Source: Bimastos eiseni
Lineage: Eukaryota; Annelida; Clitellata; Crassiclitellata; Lumbricidae
Length of the DNA: 64,000 bases
Direction: 5' to 3'
Assembly (NCBI GenBank): GCA_959347315.1
Contig: OY365811.1
Coordinates: 30,009,904 to 30,073,903 of the forward strand
Under the pieces are notes generated by a model that was given only the letters and a program-made list of their open reading frames with translations, had not been told where the DNA came from and made no database searches. The position numbers and the translations under genes are program-made. Shown in pieces: positions 35,731-50,600 of the stretch (the first letter of the stretch is position 1; every line of letters starts with the position of its first letter).

Positions 35731-37709
35731 TCACCATTGTATGCAGAGCGTAAGAAAATGAGGTCGCAAGCACTTCACTTCATACCCATGGATGCCTTGT
35801 GCATAGCTTCTTCCCATTCTATTTCTTCATTTTTCTTTCTTCCAAAAGAAATGGTTTTGTGTTTGCCTGTTGCCTGCACATCTTTCATGGTTGTCCAGTT
35901 CATTTTTGCAGTCAAAATCCATTAAAAAATAATTTTTCGGTTTAAACAGGTTAACTTTTTGTCCTGTGGTAGGCTATATCCGATGCTGCCGCCATGTTAG
36001 CCTTGCAGTAGTCATTGCAATCGTGTGGCAGACATAGTTGTCCTCGTGTGACATTTTATGAGACGAAGCCACGAAAAATGCTCGTTCTGCATAGCTACTG
36101 GTAGGGCGAGGGCAACGCCTAGCATAATATAACGCAGCGCTGGCTGAACAATTCACTCTTCGTTCCAATTGATAACCTGAACCTGTGCAGTCTAGTTGGT
36201 GTCTCTCAACAGTTTCAGGGTCTTGCTGTTGAAGTACGCAACAACACTCAAACAGAGCCGTTTTAACCCATGGTAAAGCCCCTAGCTAGGCTTCGAGCTT
36301 CTTTGGGCCCTTCATAGTTCCACACGCGAATTTACGCTCTCTTTTCGTACATTTTAATAAAGTAATATTACAAATGAGGTACGGTAATAGGTGGAATAAC
36401 AGAAAATAATATCTTGTCAGACAACCCTTCATTAGCATTAAGCAAAGCAATAAAAAAATACGGATAAACCCTATTGTAGGCTACTGTAAAGTTAAACATA
36501 GGCTTATGTAATCTCAGACCGGCTTACCTATGTATTTATCTTAGACTATCTACCTAAACATTTTCTCGTCGATCTTTCAACAAACTGACCCAGAACATTG
36601 TCAACATTTAAATGCCAAAGCACACACCATTCTGCATGCATAAATGACAATTGATTGAGCTTTGCATCTTTCAGGCTGGATGTTTTGTATTTCCTTAAGC
36701 CTATAGTTTCAGAGCAGAAAAAGACTACTTTCCAGAGAAGTGACAAGTACCTGTATCATATAAATCATAAATGTACATGTTTGGAAAAGTATCCTGCATT
36801 TCAGCGTTAGCAATAGTTTGAAGCATTATCAATGCAATAAAGGTCTCTTATTTTCACCTTTTTGAAGTAGTCACGCATCAGATTCAGGGCCTATTTTAAT
36901 TATGGGCCCGAAGAACTCGACTTCCCGTCGTGATTCCGCGCTCTCAGCCTAAGAGCGATAAACCGGCTGCACTCCATCTCAGAAACCATTGGTGGCCCAT
37001 AAATATTAGCTAGAGGAAGTGATTAAATCTATCACATGGTAGACTACAGGAATTGCGAGAGTTTCACTTAAAATAAACGGCAGGTGCGTGTCTGGATTCT
37101 GTTTTAGCGACACCAAGCTTTGTAAACTTATTCCGATTAGGCCTAAACCATTCTGAATCTCCATTCATAAGTCCGCATAAGTCGCCTACAAATAGGACCG
37201 ACGCCATGATTTTTATTGTGATACGATTCACGAATAAAGTTACGAGTTGTGTACATTATTGATCTAGTCAACCTGACCCAATTTGAGTGAACAGCTGGAT
37301 GGGTGTCTTAAGTTGAGAATATGATGTCGACATGCACACCTGTGCACACACATCGCTGAATGCGGTGAGACGATGTAGATAAGAGAAGACTAGGCCACAG
37401 ATCGGCCGAAGGACCAAAATCCATGAGCATATTGGTAATATATGTTGTAAAATTTCAAACGTCTTCTAATCGTTTTCAGTTAGTGGCTCGATAAAAAACC
37501 TGGTTATCCGTTGGCGATTTGTTGCAAGGCGCTGTATAGACGCAATTTAAGCTGTAGGCTCCTATTATTAATTTCAGGTAGGCCTACGTATTCTCTTACT
37601 AAATTTAATTGGAATTCCCATAATAATGTGCATGTTCGAAGGAGTTTATGGTTTTGGTTGCATTTTGTGGTTTTTCTACTTAATAGTCCTTCATTTCAAG
37701 CTCAAGGTC

Positions 37710-37734
37710 ATATATATATGTATATATATATATG

Positions 37735-37784
<50 letters not shown>

Positions 37785-37982
37785 CAGAGGCGGCAATCTC
37801 ATTTGACAGATGGGGTGACACCCAATGAGAGGGGTAGAAAATGTGGGTGACACACGTGTAACGTGTCCCCTCTCTGCAAAAGGTGGGGGATTTGTCCCCT
37901 CGATCTTCGGGATCGCCGTCCCTGTATATATATATATATGTACATATATGATTATGTATATACATATATGTATATATATATA
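37710..37982. repeat. (TA)n microsatellite split by a MITE
   Basis: TATATATG-type repeat on both sides of 37785-37924. The element evidently inserted into it. Confidence 0.9.
37785..37924. mobile_element. hAT-type MITE, family 1, 140 bp, within (TA)n
   Basis: Left end CAGAGGCGGCAATCTC and right end GGGATCGCCGTCCCTG (reverse complement CAGGGACGGCGATCCC) form an inverted repeat. Both 8-bp flanks are TATATATA, consistent with a TSD but uninformative in a TA repeat. The core (GTGACACACGTGTAACGTGT, CCCCTCTCTGCAAAAGG) matches the other two copies. Confidence 0.85.
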
Positions 37983-38659
37983 TTCACTTTTCCTTCTAGC
38001 ACTTAGGCCAATCGCATTTAGATTTAGCACTGAATTCTTGCCTTAATCCGACAATGTATTTATGTAGGTCGTACTCGGTGTATAGGTAGTACTCGTGTAT
38101 TCGATTTTAATCAGACTGATTATTGGTTGAAGACTAGATACATGTACATTATAGCGAGTGGCAGCTCTTGAATTTTGTAGGCCCCTATATATCTCTGCCA
38201 AGACTGAACTGCGGCATGACGAGTATTAGGCCCATACGTCATCAAATGTTGTAAAATGGTTAAAAACGACTGAGACCTGGCGCATCCTACAGTGCAGGCC
38301 TATCTGAATCGCAGCAGGCAGAAAGCCAATCGATCTTTTGCGTCTAGACGATTATTCCATGCAGATTCTGCTGATTAACAGCAGCTTTAACGACGACTGT
38401 AGACTTCTATAGCCGACTGGGAAGCGAATGCAGCACGTAAAGTGTTAATATCATTTGACGCTGCATCGAAAGACCAGTGGATGTTGTTTTATTTACCTAC
38501 CTATTTTGACCAGGCTAACGCGAACCATCGATATTATAAAGAGTGCATCTCATCTTGGCAGTGAGACACGCATGACGTCTTCTCTCTCCCTTCAGTTTTC
38601 AGTTGACCCTGAGACACGCATGGCAGCTTCTCTCCCACAAGATTGATGACGATCAGAAG

Positions 38660-41600
38660 ATGTTGCGACTGCGACGTCGAACCTATCTCCATCTGCTCTT
38701 AGCATTTGTGCTGCTTTGGATCGGTTCTCTGCTATACATTGCATTTCACAACCGACGATACCAAAGGGAAGACAGCGGGGATCCAGCTGAACGTCATCTG
38801 ATACTTGATCCTCACGACGAGGCCAGATTAGACGAAGAAGACGAGGATCGTAAGGGTCATAAGGGACAGATTGAAGAGCAGAGACAACTTGTAGGAGAAG
38901 AAAACCAAAACAATGTTCGTCGTTTTGCAACTGAATACGAATTCGTGCATTTCGCAGACGGGTTGACGCCGAGAACGGATTTAGATTATCTGGTACAAAA
39001 GGGTTTCATTATTCCAAAGTGGAACATTGACATTGAGGTACCTGAACACCCAAGTGATCCAGGTAAGAAGAATTATTTCATTTCAAGGTGCATAAAGAAA
39101 AACACTTGATAAATGGGCCTACGCTAATTAAGAGTAGGCCTAATAAAGTGCCTTTGCAGTTTGTACACTAGTTTTCATCATCGAAATAATATAAAATCTT
39201 AATCTTGAGCTTAATTTAATTCAGTAGGGCAGTAGATAAATGATGGAATTTGAAGCAGCGCTTCTCTACGAAAATGACAAAAGTAGTCGCAATAGTAGCA
39301 GTAGGCCTATAGTAGTTGTCGTGAAAGTAACAGGAGTAGTGGTATTAGTAACACAAGTGAATGATGCAAAAGTCGGATATTGTCATCGATATACACCACC
39401 AATGCCTAAACCTCCATTTCCAATGGAAATCCACGTATAGCCACATAGGGCCTACATGTATGCCAGGATTCACTGTATGGTGGTCGCTTATGTTGATGTC
39501 AAGGATGTCACACAATCTGGCGATCAAGAATTCATAAAAGTGGTGTAAAAATTGATTCAGTATTTGTTTCGATTATGAGTGGGTCTACAGGTTGCGTTGT
39601 CTTGCGTCTGTTTCTTCTGTTTGTTAGTGATACGATGTGACGTGCCACCGATTTCATATCAAAAGCCTGGCTGATGTTCTTAACATTATCCAACGACTTG
39701 GATTCATTCGTACCTCATTACATCTTTCTCTATCTCAGTAGGCCTACAGCAGCCTCGGTATGCTCAAGCTGCCTTTGAGCAAGATGAGTAAATCACGAAA
39801 GTGTAGCTTCTTGGGCCAGCTTTTATGTAACTCTTTAATCTATGATCTTTAATCCTTTCTCTGTATAATTATTTTGACAGCCATATTATATAATTACTTG
39901 CTTGTAACGCGGTCAGATCTTCGACGGCCTAACAGATAAATTTGGCTCAAAGGCCCTACTTGATTCTAGTTTGCATCAGCGTAAAGCCTCCATCTGCTTC
40001 ACATTTGCCTTAGTAAACTATTCGATGCCCCGCTCGTGAATAAGCTGCAGCCCTGCGCTTGGCTTTCAAGTTTCGCTTTAAAAGTTTGGAGATTACGATT
40101 ACGATTGGTATGGAGGGACGCACGTGCTTTTCCATCAATATTACATTATAAATCATTTTTACCATCTGACGCAGCGAAGATTAGGGAGTGGTTGCTGCAA
40201 TTTAGAATGGATGAGACTGGAGACTGAGCTAAAGAAAGAGGTACGAATGAGTCCAAGTCGTTGGATAACGAATAACCGGCTTGTGCAATAGGGTTGAGAG
40301 ATATGAAGGGTGTTGTAGGCTACAGAGATATAATTCTGTTGAAGTTTTTAGCTGAAGGATGTTTAGCTAACGAAGTGATTTGACATTATCTGAGAATTTC
40401 TGGTGATTTGCTTCTACCATTAATATATCTTCGGTCCAACCTGATAATCTCACTCTGAAATGAAATGGTAAAGATTTTGAGATAGACCTAGTCGCTGACT
40501 TGCAGCATGACAAGCCCTTTGCTTCCAGGCGACTACACGTGTTTGTATACTCAATGTGCATGATATCAACCTTATGTATCAACCTTCTGCCATATCCAGC
40601 ATGTCATTAATAGATTGATTGGTACAATAACAACTCTCAATGTGGCAGCAGAGGGTTGCTTGTTGAATATTTCCTAGAAGTCACCAGTTCCTTTGCCGCA
40701 CCAGACAAAGCAAAAGTTGCAGCCAAATATGAAGCAGTTCTAGCTATAGGACATCGCAAGTCAAACAATGGCTAGTGCGCAATGATATGAGCAATCATTA
40801 AGCTTAGTCCAGACTATGCCAAAAGTTCTGTACAGGCTAAGTTACGTGACTCTTTGTAGTCTTTGGTTGAGGGGGGACCCGCATGACCAACGCTTCGACA
40901 GATTAGAGCAGATCTATAAGACGGAATGCCGAGCGAACAGGACTAAGCCACAAGGGAGGCTAAGCTTATGGAGAACCGAACTAAAGCCATCGCGCTAAGT
41001 TTTGTCAAAGTATGGATTGCATCGTTAGGTCTTCAGCTGCTTTGGTTAACTTAGTGGGCTTTTAAGCAACGAATACATGCAGAGGTCTCTTGTTTGACAA
41101 TAATCCCAAAACTTGAGACAGCCAAGGGTTATTTCGAATGGCAGGATTTCAGACGTTCTGCGAGGCCTCCGAAGTGGATCGTTGGGTTCCCGAGCAGTGT
41201 GGCGGTGAGTGGATAAGAGGTGTTTGGGAGATTATGAATAGGTCAGAGTTGCTGCCCAAGGATCATGCGAATAGGCCATGATGATTGCTGAAGCGTGAAT
41301 GCGTGACTACCTGAATGGTTGTGCGCCATCCTAATTTAGAGAGCTATACATTTCAGTGTCATTAACCTGACCGCAAACCTCGTCGCTCTGTAGAACTAAG
41401 TCATCTGGTTCTCCAAGTCATATGCTGTGGAAGCTACGCCGTGGCCAGACATTCCTTTTATATAATTATACAATGCAACTGTTATTTGATATCGCCCTTC
41501 TTGCACTTAAGTTCAGAAGTGCACACTCGCCTCGATGACGCAGTTGCAGTTGTAATGCAGAGCAATTGTGTGCGAAGGACGTGCTCAAGGTCCCTACACA

Positions 41601-44600
41601 GTGACTCCCCGGACGAGGGTCGAACCCGCTCACTCAGCGCACACTGAGTGTTACGGGCCGACTCGTCTAACCCCTTGGCCACCATGCCACATTTGAGCAG
41701 GCTTTCCACTTTATTTCCCTTCACTTTCCAAGATGTTGAAGAGCTTGGTCTTGTTTATTCTGCAGGTTTTTGCCGTCTAATAAGCTTTAAAGTGGCGCTA
41801 AAGAAAGGTACATTAATGAATTACTACTACTATTATGCCTACAACCATGCTGCCTCTACAACTTCCATTACTGCTCCGCCTCATCCTTCTCCTCTTCCTC
41901 TCCAACTATTAGGCTTACTATTGCTACAACTACTTCAGCCACTTTTATTACTAATAAAGTAATAATTACTTGCATTTGATGCTTTTTTCTGTGTTGAAAC
42001 AAACTAGGAGAGAATGGACGGCCTGTCATAATCAATCAAACGTTGCTTTCGGAAGGGGAGCGAAAGAAGTTCGACATTGGCTGGAAGGCCAATTTTTTCA
42101 ACGATTACGGAAGTGACAGAATGTCCGTTCACCGGACTCTGCCTGATGCTCGAGACCCAGAGTAAGCAGCTATAGCTACAGTAGGACCTATGTGAAATTA
42201 ACCGATGTTTGTTTAATTACTTACCTAAGCAAAACAATCATCAAAGATAATAGAATTTAAGCTCATTGAAATGAAGCTGTATACGGAACACGTACTTGGG
42301 GCACTAAACAAGATCATGACCACCAGTTAGCAGAGAAATTGTATAATGCACTGCACGATATATTGTACAGGCGCTATATGAAGTAAGATTAGAATTGGTT
42401 AGCTAAATGAAACTCAACTCAATGTGATATGATTTTTACGATGTGTATGTTGCAATCATAGACGCTAGTTTGGGAGCATATGATCAAAATCCAATGCTCT
42501 GCTAATCCCTACCAACTTTTGAATTCTTAAAGCATTCACCTTTTATGAGTGGCATTTAGTACTTTGTTTTCCATTAAAACCTGAAAGTAGGACTAAAATG
42601 ACTACACGAAAAACTTTGATAGAAAATGATTATATATTGTCTCCACCGTAGATGTAAAAAATATAAAAAAAACAACATGAAAACGTTATAGCAGCGTTTC
42701 CCAAACTGTGTTCCGCGGAACCCTAGGGTTCCGTGAGGTGACTGCAGGGGTTCCGCGGAAAACTTCCAGTAGGAACAGATTTTTTTGTTTTAAGTTTCCA
42801 TACCGGTCATTTTATAAACTCTACCATGTGTCCTATTATATTCTAGGTTGCAAACTGGTGATATTACTACAAATAATTAGATATAGTCTAATCTGTAAGG
42901 CATGTAAGCAGTGAAACAGCTTGATTGATTCGGATATGGCTTTGTTGTGATTTGCCGTATAAAAGGTTTTTAAAATTTAGAGAAGTTAAGTTTTTAACAA
43001 AAGTGTTTTGTGAAATAATATTATAGCAGCATTTTAAATTTGTTATAGCTAAACATCAACAAACTTTGCCAGGAGAAGAAACAACAGCATAGCACACATT
43101 AAACATTTAAAAACTTGATGCATATATTTACCTATTTTGCGATGCGGCTTACTTTATAAGTTTCCCTACGAATAATCTTAAAACAATTTAGAATAAATAA
43201 AACGAATTTTACATAGAAAATTATCTGCTTAGCATCTGCATAAAGCCTAACTTAATATGGAAGAAGGGTAACATCTTATTTTAGCATCGTAAATTTAATT
43301 TTCCCATGTTAATAAATAGCGTCGTAAGTAACTGTTGTTATTTTCCATCACAAATCAGGTTAAGCCTCGTTAGCGTCGGTAGTAGAAGCGGGATTGGTGA
43401 AAAGAAGTCCGTTTAACTGTGAGCTGGGTTAATGAATAATTGTCTGCTTAACTGGAAGCTGGATTGATGAGAAGAATCGTGCATAAATGGAAGTTGGGTT
43501 GATGAAAAATCGTGCTCAAATGGATGATGGATTGACGAAAAGATGTTCTCCTTATGCAATGATGAAAAGAAGCATTGAAGAAAAGAATCATGCTTAGGCT
43601 AAATAGAAGCTGGACAGAAATGAGAATGTTACTTGACATGGAACCTTTCTCATTATTTCCATTTCAATTTCGGTGGAAATCCTGTCACCATTTTCACTTC
43701 CATTTAAGGAGAATTCTCAACATCAATCCAAGTTCGTATAATGCAGTTAACCCTAAAATGTTTCATCAATCCAGCAACCAGTTAAACATACTTTATTCCA
43801 TCAATCCTGCTTCCATTTATGCAAGATTCTTTGTTAAATTCGTGTTTCAAACAATGGAAATAATTTACGACGCAAAAATAAATTTTCACCTAAAGAAAAT
43901 TCATATGTCATTGTAATCGATTATTGCGTTAGGCCTATTATTAACCTAGCTTAATCTAATCCTTATCCCATAATTATCTGCATTTATAAGCCGTGTAGGC
44001 CTAAAAATGGTTTTGAACGAGGTTCCGCGAAACATTTTTTTAGATCAAAAGGGTTCCGCGGCCAAAAAAGATTGGGAAACGCTGCGTTATAGAATGGCGT
44101 TTGGGGAGGTGAACAGGTAAAAACCTGTAAAATTAAAATTGACTCTATACGATTTCTTTTTTACTGCATTCTAATATTTAAAACTCTTCTTATACAGTTC
44201 AAATTTAATCAGCGAATGACAGCTTTCCTATCAAACACAAAGTAACATGAATCGCCTCTAGCTTTCTTTTCATTATGTTTAACTTTATTCTCTCTCTATT
44301 CTCTTCTCTGATCAATTCTTGATGTGTTTTGGCTCTTTTTCACAAGATTTGATATCGCCATCGTCTCCCTCAAGATGATCATTAATACGGACATTAAATC
44401 ACCCAAATAAAGTTTCTCACAGTCAGAGTAAATGCATTTCATAACCAATGCTAAATTTATGTCCTTCTCGTTCATCAGCGTAATGTGAATCCATTCTGCA
44501 CCCTCTCGTACAACCGCCAGGCTAAACCGATCCTTGAGGTGTTGACAGTCAACGCACACTAACAGCAAGCAGATCCCTGCAGGATTTAGGTCATTTCATC

Positions 44601-47600
44601 CTGAAAAGATGAAACTACCTAAAAAAAACAACAGAAAGAAAATAAATACATAGATGAAGTTAAATAAAATTATTAATAAAAAACTTGAGAAAAACGAGTC
44701 GAAAAATAAAAAAACGACGGAAAACGAGAATTTTAAAAACAAAATAAAAAGTGAAAAACAACGTTTTTACATCTATGGTATTGACAGCGAGCATTTGGAA
44801 ATGAGAACACGGAAAGCATGGTTTCGTTTTGAGATTGCTTTTGAGTGATTAAGTAAAGATGTCTTGGCTGAAGATGTCGCCAGCTGAAGTACCGAGAGAC
44901 TCTTCCTGACACGAGCGTCATCATCATCTTCTACAACGAGGCTTGGAAGGTACTTCTTCGTACTGTACACAGTGTCCTCGACCGCTCTCCACCACATCTC
45001 ATCAAGGAGATCATACTCGTTGATGACTTCTCCTCTCATGGTAAGTAAGCCTATTTGATACCTCCAAATCTAATTATCTTCTCACAACACTGTGCTTGGA
45101 GTTTGATTCCCAGCCTATCAGAAGATTTCTACCACACATCACACTTTTTCCTAAGCTTCTGCTGTGGTGATCTACCAGATTCTGTACATGTTTTGGGTCA
45201 ATAAATATATCACACCACCTAATCCCTCTTCAACCCCTCTAGTGTCATCCACTCTGGTCATTAAAACACAAAACAAAATAGATTTAGTGAAAGATTTGAC
45301 AGGAAAACAAAATCGAAGTAGTCCAATTTAGCATGAAGTATAGATGTAGCGATTGCAGATGCAGTTTTGAAGCTAGATCGGAAAATATGGGTCGTGTGAT
45401 CGGAGAAGATAAAGGTCTTGCTCGAAAATTACACTTAGGCTTTAGTTGCAGACAGGAGATATTGCAGTGAATTTGTTGGTTACAAGGCCTATGGTTATGA
45501 GTTCAGTTTTGAAGTGGTTCACGCACAAGATATTAAGGGGATTTAGGATTAGATTTGGATCACAAAATGAAAACCGTCGTTTCGCATCTTCAAATCAAGA
45601 TCGCTTGCAGTCGACCGACTCCTTCATTGCTCGATATTTCAAGTCTCGTCTTTAATACGCACTAATTTACTAGCGTCATCCATCAATGTAGCTTATGCAT
45701 TTGCACACTTTTACAGCTATACACTTGAAACCTTCGCCTTTCGCTTGGGGAACACCTAGGACACCCAGTAGAGGGGCGGCCGCCGTCTTCCTCCTCGCCA
45801 GGGCTAAAAACCTGTCTTTACCCGGGCACCAGGTGCCCCAGCTAGTCGTATACACAAGACGGCTTTAATAGGACGAAGGAATGATGATGATGATGATGAT
45901 GACGATGACGACGACGATGATGATGATGATAATGATGATGATAATAATGATGATGATGACGATGATGATGATGATAATGATGATGATAATAATGATGACG
46001 ATGATGATGATGAGGATGACTTTGGGCTCTGACTCGAAGAAGCAGACGGATAAATGGAGAATCGAGGAGCTCTGAAACTCTGCTGCTGCTGCTGCTGCTT
46101 GTGAAACTTATTATCGTCTCATTAAAGAAATAAAAATTAGAGAATGACGGGGACGTCATTCTTAGTGTCTTCAAGCAGACCGCAGAAATCTTCTCATTCA
46201 ACGTTCAGAAAGTATCAGGCTATTCAAGAAGGATTATAAGATTATCGGCACGTGCTCTGCCAATGAAATCTTCAAATCAGCTGCGCCTGTATACGATTAT
46301 AATGCATGCGGTGTGTTTGTTTGGCTGAGCACGTGGCAGGCTCTGTCGAGAATTGACGAAGAATCGATTATGTTGCGATTCTCTGACTTGATTTAGTCAA
46401 CAGTTCGTCGATTACCGTTGTACGTACGACGTGCTCTTGAATGGAAACGTATAACCAATGTTCCTTCTAAGCTGTGCGCATGTGCGCGTGTACACAAGAA
46501 TTTAATGTGTGCACACAAATCTTTTTATGAAACTCTATGTAAATCGATACTCTAAGCTGGATGCAGCCTACTTACTCCAGAAACTTTGGGACCTTGGCTG
46601 ATACGTACCCTTATTCATCTTTGGACAAGGGACTTTTCATAGGTTATAGACTTTTGGAGATGATCTTAATTAAACTATCGTCGCATCGACGGGGAACTGC
46701 GCACAAAAGTGTGAACCATTTATAAAATGTCTAAATGACTAAATGTCTTGCGAACACAGTCTCCAAAATGTTAGAGGGAACATTGCCTATCCTTGAATAG
46801 GGACCTATCACTGAATGGAGACCTAGCACTGAATGGAGACCAGGAGACCTATCACTTAATGAAAACCCATCACCTAATGGAAGCCTGTCACTGAATTCTC
46901 CATTCAGTGCGTAACTGAATTGAGCCCAATCACTCAATGGGTACCTAGGCCTATCACTAAATGGAGACCTATCACTAAATGGAGACCTATCACTGAATGG
47001 AGACCTGTCACTGAATGGGAACCTATCGCTAAATGGAGACATATATTACTGAATTAAGACCTATCACTGAATAGAGAAATATCACTGAATGGAGACCTAT
47101 CACTGAATAGAGAAATATAACTGAATGGAGACCTATCACTGAATAGAGAATGGGCGTGGGTTTCAGCTCGAAATCCAAAGTTCAGTGCCGTTCTAGTTGT
47201 TAATCCCAAAAAGTATCCTAGAATTTAAGTTCATTGTATATTCTAGAAATTTCAGCTTCTTGTCTTCATTTCAGATCACTTGAAACAGCGATTGGATGAC
47301 TACATGGCTCTGCTTGGCAAGGTGAAAATACTGCGGGCTAAGAAGCGCGAAGGACTGATTCGTGCGAGGCTTATGGGGGCCGCAGCAGCAACTGGTGAAG
47401 TGCTGACATTCCTTGATTCTCACTGTGAATGCACTTTAGGTTGGACAACATGTTTTAACACATCAAACGAACAATTTCTGCCAAGATCTTTAAAGCCCTT
47501 ATAGGGTACACGTAGAGTTAATGGTGATGGAGTTTAAAAGAGTGGAGGATGTTGTGGTGTTGATTGTAATGGTGGTTTTGATGATGGTGGTCATGCTGGT

Positions 47601-50600
47601 GATGGTGGTTGCGCTGGTGATCATGATTGTGTTACAGTTACAGTTGGTGAAAATGCTTTCATGCCCATATCGTTCCATCCAACTGTCCATTTTCTGTTTG
47701 AAACTGACCAGGGCTTGGCGCAGATACTATTTCCTGTGGTAGCCGTTTGCATTAATCCGTAATTCTTTTGAAAAAAATAATTTTTTAATGTCTGATCACG
47801 CCAGCTTATTGTTTGTAGGCCTATTAATTTATATGGCGCCGCCTTATGCAGTGGCCATTCTGTAGCGCTCCCAGTGCGAATACCACGAGAGTAGAATAAA
47901 GTTTTTAGGTGGATAAGAATAACGAAGGAAAAGACGCAGTAACAAATGCCTACCACGCAGTGGCGAGATAAGATTATTTCATAGTGTTAGGACTTGGGGC
48001 AAAATGGTGGCAAACGATCTAGCTTGGACCTTAGTGATCCTAACTCGAGGAACAATGAAAACGTGTGGCACAGTGGCCGATCGGTTAGAGCGGTGTGCTG
48101 AACGCGGGGGTTCGACCCTCGTCCGGGGAGTCACTGTGTAGGGACCTTGAGCAAGTCCTTCGCACACAATTGCTCTGCATTAAAACTGCAATTGAGCCGT
48201 CGAGGTGTGTGTGTGTGCACTTCTGAGCAAAAAATGTTGAAAGAAGGGCGGCATCAAATTTCGGTAATAAATAAATAAATGCCAGTTCCTGGTTTGCAGA
48301 GGTCGATTAGAGGCTGCAGAAAGAGGGGTGCGAATGTGAGATATTTCGGAGCAATACCCAGCTTGCACTTAATTACCAAGATTTTGAACTGAATACGAGT
48401 TCACAGAGAAATTCATTGCAATTGATTGACCGAATACGAAGACACGTATAGATAGACACGCCTATAGCTAAACCTGATTGACACTTGGTTTTATTATTCC
48501 GAGAGGCTAGAGCTGACATTGCCTTGTCTGTTAACTTTCTTCATTGTTGGCTCCACTTAGAATCTTCATTGATCTAAAGTTATTAGTCCTTCTTCATTTT
48601 AATGTCTTCTAGGTTAACAATACTGTATCTATGCCATTCCGTTGACCATAGTTCTTAATCTTCTTTCGTCCAATTTGTCTAACTCTGCATGTAATAGCGT
48701 TTTAGCAGACACTCCTTGAGCCAGTCTTCCAACCTTTCTAGATCTTGCTGCAAGGTCTGATCTTCTTCCTCATTTTGTATCTTCTTCGTCATTGGGTTGT
48801 TTCATCAAAAAACATTTTCACTCTCATTTTCTATTGGGTTATGCCTTATATTTCATTTGCATTAACGAAAAACAAAACTGGATATATGTCTCATGTCCAC
48901 TAAGCACCACTTACATTTAATTTATTTAACAAGTCCTGAATTCATCTAGGCAGCAGCCACTCAATTTCATGTCATTTGAATTCGCTTTAACACTTTGGCG
49001 ATGCACTATATCAAAGTGTGGTTGTTTAGGTTGGCTTGAGCCACTGCTCGATCGTATTGCTGCAAACAAATCCAATGTTGTGACGCCAGTCATTGACTCT
49101 ATTATGGATACGACGCTGGCATACAAATTCCAAAAAGCTCGCGCCACTAATTTGGGCGGCTTTGATTGGAATCTAAAGTTCACTTGGCATGCTATTCCAG
49201 AACGCATTTTGAATAAACGAACGAGTGATGTTGAACCAGTTGAGTAAGTTTCGATTTGTCTTTAACAGTGTCTTAAGAGTTTCTCGAAGTAGACTTGTTT
49301 TGTACACGGAAAACATGCAATGGACGAATTTGAAGTATGTTGTAGTGTGGAAGGGGTTTATCATGTGAGAATAAAATACAAAATTTCCTTTTTAGATAGT
49401 TAGCTCAATGCTTTCTATTCTTAAATGCGAATGTATTGTTTCAGGAGTCCTACAATGGCGGGTGGATTGTTTTCCATCAGTCGGGAATACTTTGAGCACA
49501 TCGGTAGCTACGATTCTGGAATGGATTTTTGGGGAGGGGAGAACCTTGAACTCTCCTTTCGAGTAAGTTCGAAAGTTATGAATTATAGCGCTAACTGCAA
49601 CAATTTTGAAATATGACGACTAAACTCTAGCATGCAGGCCTACAAGTCTGTGTCAAAAAGGGTTTTAGAGGCTTTTTCGGTCTTGGTTTCTCTGATGTTT
49701 TTCAAAGTTGGTTCGGTCTCTTTTTTAAATCGCGATGTACCGTAATCGATTTTTGTTTTTATGTGTTGAAGATGACTTCTAGAAATTAAGAAGTGATTTG
49801 TTTTCTTTGAAGGCTTTTCCGATGTTAAGTTTCTCAGTGACATGTTGCCCTTCTACCTATCGTGTATTTGGCCCAATTGTAGCTGAATTTATGTTTGTGT
49901 TTATTTTTGAGTTTGCGCCGATTAATCTTTACAGGTATTCGTTGCAAGTATGTTTAAAAGTAATAGATGACATAATTAAGCCTAACGTCTGCCCCTTTTG
50001 GGTGTATACCTCCTATATTTCATACACTTGTTGGAATATACAATGATTGTGATAGGCCTAAGTATCAAACGCCTCTGATGAATTTCTCCTCAAGTGGCGC
50101 CATATAAATTCACGATAACGTTCACGGCTACGATCATTTAGGATATTATTTGGGATCAATAAATGTTTGATGAGACTTGTTGAGAATTTGTGGAACTTGG
50201 CATAATTAAGAAAAAACGACTTAACTAACGGCGTATAATTGTAACTAACTCAATAATGTCAGTAGTCAATAGAAATTAAGAACTGACATATCTGCTTGTA
50301 CGATATGAACGTAGCCCTGAGCGCATACTCATGGATACTCGCGCATCATTTGCGCAGTAGGTCTACGGTATAACGATGGGACGCCAGACTGTCAATATGT
50401 TTCATTGACGGACTACGTAGAATGTAACTGTGAATGTAATTATTACTTCATTCTTACATGTGTCTGACATACTAGACATCAGCCGATGGCACACCAAAGC
50501 CAATGCTTAATCGGGACAGATTCAAAAGACAGCCCACGTGACAGAAAGACAACCTGCGTGACAGAGAGTTAACCTGGTTATACTCTGGTGTACATCGCTT

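Larger units (their letters stand above)
33135..38659. other. Intergenic spacer between RBM15 and the GALNT11-like gene
   Basis: No coding exon supported. It contains the SINE fragment at 35.6 kb, TA microsatellites at about 37710-37784 and 37925-37982, and the hAT-type MITE between them. The last few hundred bases should contain the promoter and 5' UTR of the GALNT11-like gene. Confidence 0.55.

Noticed and set aside
38603..38659. Upstream extension of the GALNT11-like frame
   Set aside because: It would need a TTG start; the first ATG at 38660 directly precedes the membrane anchor.
44296..44568. 90-codon minus frame faintly recalling a BTB-domain segment ([20 protein letters not shown])
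   Set aside because: Similarity is too weak to name and it lies inside a GALNT11-like intron with no splice support.
45842..46201. His-rich and Met-rich open frames
   Set aside because: Translations of a GAT/GAC microsatellite in an intron.
46731..47042. FSDRSP hexapeptide repeat protein
   Set aside because: Fortuitous frame through an intronic 18-bp minisatellite.
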